From contig USHV01000046.1 of NCBI GenBank assembly GCA_900554695.1, positions 1 through 6,455 on the forward strand: a stretch of DNA of 6,455 bases. The letters are read 5' to 3'. Positions 1 to 6,019 of this stretch are shown piece by piece. Every line of letters begins with the position of its first letter. The first letter of the stretch is position 1. This DNA is from an uncultured Prevotella sp. (lineage in GTDB: Bacteria > Bacteroidota > Bacteroidia > Bacteroidales > Bacteroidaceae). Under the pieces are notes generated by a model. It was not told the origin of the DNA. It saw only the letters and a list, made by a program, of their open reading frames with translations, and did no database searches. A program made the translations under genes and the position numbers.

Positions 1-157
1 TACAGAACACATTTACTGTTGCTAATTTTTATGGTACTGCCGATATCCACATGTCTGTTTCCCGCCTTTGCTTTTCCACTCCGTCGCTGAATAAGAATGT
101 CTTTCCCGCGTCCGGACGTGCGTTGCCGCACCGCCATGGATAAAAAACGCGGTGACG
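1..157. other. Upstream region with no convincing gene
   Basis: No gene can be supported here. Plus-strand frame 1 is open from the window edge to a TGA at 88-90 and encodes 29 mostly hydrophobic residues, which could be the tail of a membrane protein cut by the window edge or could be chance. The minus strand is also open from an ATG at 137 down to base 1, giving about 45 basic residues with no recognisable motif. A 6-bp inverted repeat (CACCGC at 129-134, GCGGTG at 149-154) is too short, with too long a loop, to call a terminator. Confidence 0.4.
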
Positions 158-189
158 CTTGCAACTGAACGCCATTTTTACTACTTTTG
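158..189 (+). promoter_or_regulatory. ispG promoter, Bacteroidetes type
   Basis: CTTG at 158-161 is followed by 20 bp and then TACTTTTG at 182-189. This fits the Bacteroides primary-sigma consensus, TTTG, 19-21 bp, TAnnTTTG, with one mismatch in the upstream box. Transcription should start near 195-197, leaving a leader of only about 18 nt before the ATG at 214. The match also argues against a TTG start at 187, because that codon lies inside the promoter core. Confidence 0.75.
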
Positions 190-213
190 CACCATACGTA
201 CAACACATACATC

Positions 214-2070
214 ATGACAGACTTATTCAACTATAAACGACGCGAATCGACCGTCGCACAGGCCGGAAGCGTCGCAATAGGGGGGGACAACCCGATACGC
301 GTGCAGTCGATGACTACCACAAACACCAACGACACCGAGGCATGCGTGCTTCAGGCCGAACGCATAATAAAGGCCGGAGGCGAGCTCGTGAGACTCACCA
401 CACAGGGCACACGCGAGGCAAAGAACCTGAAGAACATCAACGCCGCGCTGCGCGCCAAGGGCTACGACACGCCGCTCGTGGCCGACGTGCACTTCAATCC
501 CAACGTGGCCGACGTGGCCGCGCTCTATGCCGAAAAGGTGCGCGTGAATCCCGGCAACTATGTAGATCCTGCCCGGACATTCAAGAAACTGGAATACACC
601 GACGAGGAGTATGCCGCCGAACTGAAGAAGATAGAGGCGCGCTTCGTGCCGTTCCTCAACATCTGCCGCGAAAACCACACAGCCATACGCATAGGAGTGA
701 ACCACGGTTCGCTGTCCGATCGCATCATGTCGCGCTACGGCGACACGCCCGAAGGCATCGTGGAGAGCTGCATGGAGTTTCTGCGTATATGCAAGCAGGA
801 GAAGTTCGACGACGTGGTGATATCCATCAAGGCGTCCAACACCATGGTCATGGTGCGCTCGGTGCGCCTGCTCGTCAGCCGCATGGACGCTGAAGACATG
901 CACTATCCGCTGCATCTCGGAGTGACAGAGGCCGGCGAAGGTGAGGACGGACGCATAAAAAGCGCCGTCGGAATAGGCGCGCTGCTTGCCGACGGAATAG
1001 GCGACACCATACGCGTATCGCTCAGCGAAGAGCCCGAGGCCGAGATTCCCGTGGCAAGACATCTGGTAGATTACATGACGCGCCGCGCCGGACACATGCT
1101 CATACCCGGCACTCAGGCACCGTCGTTCGACTGGCTTCACCCCGAGCGCCGCGCCACGACAGCCGTTGGAAACGTGGGAGGCGACCGCGTGCCGGTGGTG
1201 ATTGTGAACGGAACTGGCAAAGAGACAGCCGACAGCTTCGGCACAGACACCACGCCCGACTACATATACTGCGGAGCGAAACTGCCCGAACACCGCATCG
1301 AGGGAATGAAATACATCGTTGACTTCAATGCCTACGACGGCAGCGACAACGTGTTCCCAATATTCCCTCACAACGCCATACCGTTCATATCGATGGTCAA
1401 CGCGCCGGTGAAATTCCTCGTATTGCAGTTCGGCGCGCCTGCCGAGGAATACATAGCCTGTCTGAAGAGGCATCCCGAAGTAGTGGTGGTGTGCATGAGC
1501 AACCATCAGAACCGCACTGGCGAACAGCGCGCGCTGGTTCACGAAATGATGTGCGAGGGACTGAAAAATCCCGTCATCTTCGCACAGATGTACAGTCATA
1601 GCGCTGCCGAGAAAGCCGAGTTCCAGCTTGAGGCGGCCGCCGACATGGGTGCGCTCATGGCCGACGGACTGCCCGACGGACTGTGGCTCATGAACAACGG
1701 CGACATTGCCCTGCGCGACATCGCCGACACTGCATTCGCCATTCTGCAGGCCGCACGCCTGCGCACATCGAAGACCGAATACATAAGCTGTCCGGGATGC
1801 GGACGCACACTGTACGACCTGCGCACCACCATAGCACGCATAAAGGCTGCGACGGCCCACCTGCGCGGACTGAAGATAGGCATCATGGGATGCATAGTGA
1901 ACGGTCCGGGCGAGATGGCCGACGCCGACTACGGATACGTGGGAGCCGGAGTGGGACGTGTGTCGCTCTACCGCCGCAAGGAGTGTGTGGAGAAAAACAT
2001 CCCAGAGGAAGAGGCCGTGGAGCATCTGCTCGCGCTCATCGACAGCGACCGCAAGGCGCGACAGGAATGA
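214..2070 (+). CDS. ispG: 4-hydroxy-3-methylbut-2-enyl-diphosphate synthase (IspG/GcpE), long form
   Basis: This cytosolic iron-sulfur enzyme converts methylerythritol cyclodiphosphate to HMBPP, the penultimate step of the MEP isoprenoid pathway. The 618-aa product begins with a TIM barrel (about residues 1-285) bearing RVNPGN, GVNHGSL, LGVTEAG (235-241) and RVSLSEEP (267-274). A central insert (about 285-515) follows. It is absent from the roughly 370-aa E. coli enzyme but usual in Bacteroidetes, Chlamydia and plant forms. The C-terminal domain holds the [4Fe-4S] ligands: Cys526 and Cys529 in CPGCGRT, Cys560 in GCIVNGPGE, and Glu567, the family's fourth ligand. All key residues are present, so it should be active. 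I chose ATG 214 over TTG 187, which lies inside the promoter core. The start has no Shine-Dalgarno sequence, as is usual in this phylum. The aldo/keto reductase gene lies 79 bp downstream with no terminator between, so the two may be co-transcribed. Confidence 0.97.
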   Translation: MTDLFNYKRRESTVAQAGSVAIGGDNPIRVQSMTTTNTNDTEACVLQAERIIKAGGELVRLTTQGTREAKNLKNINAALRAKGYDTPLVADVHFNPNVADVAALYAEKVRVNPGNYVDPARTFKKLEYTDEEYAAELKKIEARFVPFLNICRENHTAIRIGVNHGSLSDRIMSRYGDTPEGIVESCMEFLRICKQEKFDDVVISIKASNTMVMVRSVRLLVSRMDAEDMHYPLHLGVTEAGEGEDGRIKSAVGIGALLADGIGDTIRVSLSEEPEAEIPVARHLVDYMTRRAGHMLIPGTQAPSFDWLHPERRATTAVGNVGGDRVPVVIVNGTGKETADSFGTDTTPDYIYCGAKLPEHRIEGMKYIVDFNAYDGSDNVFPIFPHNAIPFISMVNAPVKFLVLQFGAPAEEYIACLKRHPEVVVVCMSNHQNRTGEQRALVHEMMCEGLKNPVIFAQMYSHSAAEKAEFQLEAAADMGALMADGLPDGLWLMNNGDIALRDIADTAFAILQAARLRTSKTEYISCPGCGRTLYDLRTTIARIKAATAHLRGLKIGIMGCIVNGPGEMADADYGYVGAGVGRVSLYRRKECVEKNIPEEEAVEHLLALIDSDRKARQE

Positions 2071-2149
2071 CGCATCAGCGCAAACGCCGCAAAGACACAA
2101 TATATTATATATCGACCACAGAAAATAATAACCATATAATAATTTCGCA

Positions 2150-3109
2150 ATGAACATCACACCACGATATATCGCCGGCGAGTCACGCTACGACAACCCC
2201 GACATGTACGTCCGTTGCGGACACTCCGGAGTGCTACTCCCGAAGGTATCTTTAGGACTGTGGCACAACTTCGGAGGCACAGTGCCCTATGAGCACAGCC
2301 GCGAGATGGCACGCTATGCCTTCGACCACGGCATCACCCACTTCGACCTGGCGAACAACTACGGACCTCCTTACGGTTCGGCGGAGGAAACCATGGGCCG
2401 GCTCATCGACGACGACCTGCGTCCTTACCGCGACGAGCTGTTCATATCGTCGAAGGCCGGCTACGACATGTGGCCCGGACCTTACGGCAACTGGGGCTCG
2501 CGCAAGTATCTCATGGCAAGCATCGACCAGAGCCTCAAGCGCATGCACCTCGATTATGTCGATCTGTTCTACAGCCACCGGTTCGACCCTCTGACGCCCG
2601 TTGAGGAGACCTTGCAGGCACTTGTCGATATAGTGCGCGCCGGAAAGGCTCTCTACGTCGGCGTATCGCGCTGGCCGCTCGAGGCTCTGAAGACCGCCGA
2701 CAAGTATCTGAGAGAACGCGACGTGCCACTGCTCATCTATCAGGGACGGCTCAACATGCTCGACCGCGAGCCGCAGGAACAGGGCATCACCGACTACTGC
2801 GCCGCCCACGGCATAGGCTTTATTTCGTTCTCGCCGCTGGCACAGGGACTGCTCACCGACCGCTATCTTAACGGAATACCTGCCGACAGCCGCATGGCGC
2901 GTGGCGAGAATCTCACGAAAGACGCGCTCACCCCCGAACTGCTCGACCGTCTGCGCCGGCTCAACGACGAGGCACAGGGCAGGGGAGAGACTCTTGCATG
3001 CAGAGCCCTGAAATGGGTTCTTGAGCAGAAGGGCGTGACGTCTGTGCTCATCGGCGCGAGCAGCGTAGCTCAACTTGCCGAGAACCTGAAATGTATAGAC
3101 AACAAATAA
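2150..3109 (+). CDS. yghZ: Aldo/keto reductase, YghZ (L-glyceraldehyde 3-phosphate reductase) type
   Basis: This is a cytosolic NADPH-dependent aldehyde reductase of 319 aa. It shares long near-identical blocks with E. coli YghZ, as recalled: SLGLWHNFG (34-42), GITHFDLANNYGPP (61-74), KAGYDMWPGPYG (102-113) and SPLAQGLL (228-235). The aldo/keto catalytic tetrad is complete: Asp66, Tyr71, Lys102 and His143. The cofactor segment SVLIGASS with the following QLAEN lies at 298-312. YghZ reduces L-glyceraldehyde 3-phosphate and methylglyoxal, so detoxification of reactive aldehydes is the likely role; the true substrate is not shown here. The protein stops right after the cofactor segment, about 25 residues short of E. 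coli YghZ (346 aa), so the usual last helix is missing. The ATG at 2150 is preceded by AT-rich sequence without a Shine-Dalgarno. It probably shares the ispG transcript and ends at the terminator at 3158-3198. Confidence 0.93.
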   Translation: MNITPRYIAGESRYDNPDMYVRCGHSGVLLPKVSLGLWHNFGGTVPYEHSREMARYAFDHGITHFDLANNYGPPYGSAEETMGRLIDDDLRPYRDELFISSKAGYDMWPGPYGNWGSRKYLMASIDQSLKRMHLDYVDLFYSHRFDPLTPVEETLQALVDIVRAGKALYVGVSRWPLEALKTADKYLRERDVPLLIYQGRLNMLDREPQEQGITDYCAAHGIGFISFSPLAQGLLTDRYLNGIPADSRMARGENLTKDALTPELLDRLRRLNDEAQGRGETLACRALKWVLEQKGVTSVLIGASSVAQLAENLKCIDNK

Positions 3110-3157
3110 CGCGACGTGAAATGACTGACCGGACGTCATCCGGCGCATCAGCTGCAT

Positions 3158-3198
3158 ATACAGACACCGCAATATGAATACGGTGTCTGTATTTTTTT
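3158..3198 (+). terminator. Rho-independent terminator after the aldo/keto reductase gene
   Basis: A perfect 12-bp stem (ATACAGACACCG at 3158-3169, CGGTGTCTGTAT at 3181-3192) encloses an 11-nt loop. A run of seven T (3192-3198) overlaps the last base of the right arm. It lies 48 bp after the stop codon. The opposite strand has no T run next to the stem, so it should act on plus-strand transcripts only. Confidence 0.92.
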
Positions 3199-3207
3199 GT
3201 AATATAT

Positions 3208-3316
3208 AATATCTGAAAACGACACGCGCAGGCGGCGGATGCCGCGGAAACCACGGCCGATGTAAAATTGATAAGGTTTTATTTTATATATGAAACGTCT
3301 GTGAATATCTGAAAAC
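3208..3316. repeat. 13-bp direct repeat pair AATATCTGAAAAC
   Basis: AATATCTGAAAAC occurs exactly at 3208-3220 and again at 3304-3316, 96 bp apart. Both copies are followed shortly by ACGACAC. The first copy begins just after the T run of the terminator. The sequence is AT-rich, so a chance match is possible. No transposase or other element lies between the copies. Confidence 0.5.
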
Positions 3317-3588
3317 CTGATTACGACACCGATTGATACGAACATCTACGGCACTTGCACCACGCAACAATAAATCTGCATCGCCATTGTCATTTAATCT
3401 TCCGCACACGAGCCACGCACACTTCCCGCACCATTTTCCACCCCCTGCATCATCACTTCTAAGCAAAACTCCGGATACATACTTACAATTTTTCTTGACT
3501 GAATTTTGACAAAATATTTTCTCAAAAGAGATGTAAACGAATGTTAAATACAGCATTGTAAAACCCATTCCGGTCCGAACCACATTCT

Positions 3589-3742
3589 GATATACCCCAT
3601 AACATAGTCCGGAAAAGCACGTTTCACGTTCTGATATTGCCCATTTCGTCATGCGAAAAAGCCCATATTGGACTGCGATATGGTGCTTTTCAGCCTCCGA
3701 AATGGCCTATTTCGCATGCCGAAATGGTGCTTTTTGCAAAGC
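3589..3742. repeat. Degenerate 22-bp tandem repeat array, seven units
   Basis: Cutting the sequence every 22 bases from 3589 puts seven units in register with no gaps: 3589, 3611, 3633, 3655, 3677, 3699 and 3721. The consensus is GAAATGGCCCATTTC followed by GCATGCC. By hand count the units match it at 13 to 21 of 22 positions; 3699-3720 is closest (21 of 22). Adjacent units alternate in type, so similarity is stronger at 44 bp: GATAT recurs at 3589, 3633 and 3677, and the ATGGTGCTTTT units start at 3677 and 3721. The first 15 consensus bases form an inverted repeat (GAAATGG, C, CCATTTC). Two units also pair as a larger hairpin: AAAAGC-CCATAT at 3657-3668 with ATATGG-T-GCTTTT at 3678-3690. Weaker units may extend back to about 3545. 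There are no spacers, so it is not a CRISPR array. Its function is unknown. Confidence 0.8.
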
Positions 3743-3805
3743 GGGGAAATACCTTTTAAATATAAATGATTGATATTCAACATATTATAAAAACATCTCA
3801 TATTC

Positions 3806-3856
3806 CGCGTATTTGCGCCCGAAGACTACTCAGCCCGCAAATACGCGCTTATTTTT
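3806..3856 (+). terminator. Orphan intrinsic terminator-like hairpin
   Basis: A perfect 12-bp stem (CGCGTATTTGCG at 3806-3817, CGCAAATACGCG at 3836-3847) has an 18-nt loop and is followed by C and then TTATTTTT (3849-3856). The geometry is that of a plus-strand intrinsic terminator. No supported gene lies between the previous terminator (3198) and this one. It therefore either ends an unannotated RNA, perhaps one covering the 22-bp array, or is a remnant or a DNA site. The long loop and the interrupted T tract make it less certain than the one at 3158-3198. Confidence 0.65.
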
Positions 3857-3912
3857 CGGGGTATATCGGGAAACTGAGAGGGAAAAATCGGAAACAGGTT
3901 ACAATCTGAAAG

Positions 3913-4322
3913 TGTCACGACAGCCGTGCCTTCAGCAGAAAAGGGAAACGCCTGTACGGAATATAAACCTATATATTATATAGAAACCTACAGCCTTTGA
4001 ATTTCCGCAAGACCCGAAAACCACGCAAAGACCCGGCAGACTCTCCTAACTCAAAAGCACGTTATGGAAACAAAACTGCGTGAAAAGGCTGCAAGTATAT
4101 ATAAATGTTAAAAAAACGTCATCGCCCATATTCATGCCCACACGATGTCCGGCCGTCCGCGTAAAAGCCTTTCCCATGTCGCGCGACGTACCGTTACAGC
4201 CCGCGCCGCACGGCTTCTTACGCCCCTATGCCGGCAGTCTGACGGCAGCGGACAGACTCACGTCAGACACGGTATGCGCCCCGCATATTAATGAGAATTT
4301 ATATATTCCTGTCACGACAGCC
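3913..4322. repeat. 13-bp direct repeat pair containing TGTCACGACA
   Basis: TGTCACGACAGCC occurs exactly at 3913-3925 and at 4310-4322. Its first ten bases form an inverted repeat, TGTC-AC-GACA, the shape of a small dimeric protein-binding site. The second copy lies about 130 bp upstream of the promoter core at 4443-4450. A regulatory role is only a possibility; no cognate regulator gene is in the window. Confidence 0.35.
4139..4290. other. GC-rich island with competing helices
   Basis: This stretch is clearly richer in G and C than the sequence on either side. At its right end GTCTGACG (4237-4244) can pair perfectly with CGTCAGAC (4261-4268), while AGTCTG (4236-4241) can instead pair with CAGACT (4253-4258). 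The two pairings share bases and exclude each other. I compared the island by eye, on both strands, with the conserved cobalamin-riboswitch motifs and found no convincing match. It may be a structured RNA, a decayed gene fragment, or part of the doubtful 99-codon frame that covers it. Confidence 0.3.
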
Positions 4323-4442
4323 TCAAAACGACATAATCAGAATAACAATCCTAAGCCCCGGCATCGCCTCATTAATTAAGAGTTTTTAACCTTAAAGTCT
4401 AAAAAAATTCCAATTTCAAGAAATTATTAAACGAAATATAAT

Positions 4443-4450
4443 TATATTTG
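4443..4450 (+). promoter_or_regulatory. Promoter core of the uptake operon (TATATTTG)
   Basis: TATATTTG at 4443-4450 matches the Bacteroidetes -7 consensus TAnnTTTG exactly and lies in an AT-rich stretch upstream of the lipoprotein gene. The best upstream candidate, TTTC at 4414-4417, is about 25 bp away, further than the usual 19-21 bp. The -33 box is therefore poor, which suits a promoter that needs an activator. Transcription would start near 4456-4458. Confidence 0.6.
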
Positions 4451-4456
4451 CAAACG

Positions 4457-4576
4457 CATATAAAACTTAAACCGAAAAAGAGCCTTATAATTGTCTTTTT
4501 AATTCGATTTCAGATAACCCTAATAATAATAATATTGTGAGCATACCTCACTAATAACTTTCTAAACTTAACCAAC
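4457..4576 (+). promoter_or_regulatory. Long 5' leader of the lipoprotein-susC operon
   Basis: If transcription starts near 4457, the mRNA carries about 120 untranslated bases. They contain a weak AT-rich hairpin (AAAAAGA at 4475-4481, TCTTTTT at 4494-4500), a run of TAA triplets near 4521-4530 and a small hairpin (GTGAG at 4537-4541, CTCAC at 4547-4551, five-base loop) 25 bases before the start codon. The bases just before the ATG are AT-rich with no Shine-Dalgarno. The length leaves room for post-transcriptional control, but none is shown. Confidence 0.4.
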
Positions 4577-5998
4577 ATGAGACAAACGTTCATTATCTCA
4601 GCTATTCTATGCTGCATGATGTTTATCGGTTGTAGTGACGATGACAAGGTCTCAACGTCTTACGATCCGACACAACCGGTTGTTTTTACAGACTTCAGTC
4701 CGAAAGAGGGACAGGTGCGTACACGCCTCTACATCTACGGAAAGAACTTCGGAACAGATGAGACGAAGATCCACGTAAACGTAGGTGGTCAGGACGCCAA
4801 AGTCATCGGCTCGACCGGAGAAATAATCTATTGCATGGTGAAAAAACGCTCCTATGACGGGAATGTTACCGTGACCATCGACGGAGAAGACGGCAAGCCG
4901 GCCGTAGTCAAGACGTTCGATGAGAAATTCAATTACGTGGCAAAGACTACGGTAGGAACACTTCTGCGCGTTGTCGATGAGTACGGAAACTCAGGCTTCA
5001 CCGACGGAAGTTTCGACGACGGAGCATCTGTTCCGTCAAACGACTGGATGGTATTCGACCCAAAATTTAAGGAAACAGGTGGCGACCGTCTGCTCTTCAC
5101 ATGTAACTTCTACGACGGTCTGCGCGTGCTCAACCTCACACAGAGAACTGTTACACGTCTGTTCGCACGTTCACAGTACAGCGCCATGTACTCGTTCTCG
5201 TTTACTGCCGACGGCGACACACTCATCTTCCCTGATGACAACGGAAACGCCTCCAACGAATCGAGAGCAAACCTTTACTACTGTCTGCGCTCTGAAGGAT
5301 TCAAGAAACTGCGTCCTTACAACTACGGACCTTGCGCATACAGCGTGGTTTGTCTGCCAAACGGAACAAAGTTCTACTCTTCATGGACAAACGCCGCCGT
5401 ATACAGAATGGAGAACCCGACCGGAGAAATACCTAACATCGACGTGAACCGCACACGCTGCTTCGCACTCACCTCTCTTACACAGACCGACGGACAGCAC
5501 ATGCGTCTCATTCTGCATCCTTCAGGAAAATACATGTACATCACAATGGAGGGCGCTCCTGTCGTGCTGAGATCTAATTATAACGAAAAGACAAATATGT
5601 TCGAGACACCTATTATTATAGCAGGTGCGTTCGGACAAAGCGGATGCCAGGAAGGTACAGGTGCTACGGCACGCTTCGACAACGTATGGGCCGGAGTGTT
5701 CGTAAAGAATATGGACTATGTCAACAACCCGCGTCCCGACGGCGAGGAATACGACTTCTACTTCTGCGCAAAGGCAAACCAGTGTATATGGAAGCTCACA
5801 CCTGACGGGGTTGCCACTATCGTAGCCGGACGAAGCAATCAGAATGCCGACGGAAAGGTTGAGGGATACGTTGACGGTGATCCTCTCACTGAGGCACGCT
5901 TCCACACTCCTGCCGGAATAGCCTATGATGAGACCGACGAGACTTGGTACATCGGCGACAACGACAACAAGTGCATACGTTACATCACAAGAGAATAA
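4577..5998 (+). CDS. Surface lipoprotein with IPT/TIG domain and NHL/beta-propeller region
   Basis: This 473-aa protein has a lipoprotein signal peptide ending MMFIG before Cys19. Residues 19-23 are Cys-Ser-Asp-Asp-Asp, a tail that in Bacteroides directs lipoproteins to the outer face of the outer membrane. Residues about 35-120 form an IPT/TIG immunoglobulin-like domain (FSPKEGQVRTRLYIYGKNFG at 40-59, FNYVA at 118-122). The rest looks like a beta-propeller with NHL-type repeats, clearest at 345-378 (IIIAGAFG, GTGATARFDNVWAGVF) and 412-471 (VATIVAGRS, GYVDGDPLTEARFHTPAGIA, WYIGDNDNKCIRYI). No catalytic motif is seen. It lies 21 bp before a susC-like gene and surely shares its transcript. Proteins of this build sit beside SusC/SusD pairs and are taken to be surface glycan-binding or accessory proteins; that role and the ligand are inferred. 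The ATG at 4577 is fixed by the signal peptide. Confidence 0.9.
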   Translation: MRQTFIISAILCCMMFIGCSDDDKVSTSYDPTQPVVFTDFSPKEGQVRTRLYIYGKNFGTDETKIHVNVGGQDAKVIGSTGEIIYCMVKKRSYDGNVTVTIDGEDGKPAVVKTFDEKFNYVAKTTVGTLLRVVDEYGNSGFTDGSFDDGASVPSNDWMVFDPKFKETGGDRLLFTCNFYDGLRVLNLTQRTVTRLFARSQYSAMYSFSFTADGDTLIFPDDNGNASNESRANLYYCLRSEGFKKLRPYNYGPCAYSVVCLPNGTKFYSSWTNAAVYRMENPTGEIPNIDVNRTRCFALTSLTQTDGQHMRLILHPSGKYMYITMEGAPVVLRSNYNEKTNMFETPIIIAGAFGQSGCQEGTGATARFDNVWAGVFVKNMDYVNNPRPDGEEYDFYFCAKANQCIWKLTPDGVATIVAGRSNQNADGKVEGYVDGDPLTEARFHTPAGIAYDETDETWYIGDNDNKCIRYITRE

Positions 5999-6019
5999 CC
6001 CTATAATCCAATACAAGCT

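Larger units (their letters stand above)
3199..4442. other. Long gene-free region between the two transcription units
   Basis: No convincing protein gene lies here. Open frames exist (a 122-codon minus-strand frame at 3284-3652 and a 99-codon plus-strand frame from a GTG at 4080 to 4379), but neither has a recognisable domain or plausible start region. The first also runs into the 22-bp repeat array. The base composition is patchy: mostly AT-rich, with a GC-rich island at about 4139-4290. The region holds the repeat array (3589-3742), an orphan terminator-like hairpin (3806-3856), two pairs of 13-bp direct repeats and an AT-only palindrome (CTATATATTATATAG at 3969-3983). No tRNA, rRNA or known riboswitch was recognised. 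A decayed gene or an uncharacterised small RNA cannot be excluded. Confidence 0.6.

Noticed and set aside
109..118. Perfect 10-bp palindrome CGTCCGGACG upstream of ispG
   Set aside because: It is short, with no spacing or repeat to suggest an operator, and lies well upstream of the promoter boxes. Chance is sufficient.
2140..2147. TAATTTCG resembling a promoter core just before the aldo/keto reductase gene
   Set aside because: It has a mismatch to TAnnTTTG and sits two bases from the ATG, so transcription would start inside the gene.
223..2160. 645-codon open frame on the minus strand across ispG
   Set aside because: It is the antisense shadow of a GC-rich, strongly codon-biased gene. The translation is rich in His, Val and Tyr with no domain, while the plus strand encodes complete IspG with all cluster ligands.
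2252..3172. 306-codon open frame on the minus strand across the aldo/keto reductase gene
   Set aside because: It has the same antisense effect of biased codon use, and it runs into the terminator hairpin. No recognisable motif.
3121..3177. 18-codon ATG frame after the aldo/keto reductase gene
   Set aside because: It runs into the terminator stem and has no independent support.
3284..3652. 122-codon minus-strand frame
   Set aside because: Its start lies inside the 22-bp repeat array, the composition is odd (many Cys, Arg and Val), and no domain, signal peptide or promoter is seen.
3589..3742. CRISPR array
   Set aside because: The repeats are directly adjacent, with no unique spacers, and they diverge strongly from each other. 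No cas gene is in the window.
4080..4340. Cobalamin riboswitch on the minus strand
   Set aside because: A GGGCTGTAACGG-like stretch recalled the conserved CTGTAA box, but the other conserved boxes are missing or in the wrong order, and no downstream gene on that strand would use it.
4080..4379. 99-codon plus-strand frame with a GTG start
   Set aside because: There is no ribosome-binding context, no domain, and a Pro/Arg/Ser-rich product with a mixed-composition origin. It would also span the competing helices and one copy of the 13-bp repeat. A real small gene is not excluded, but I cannot support it.
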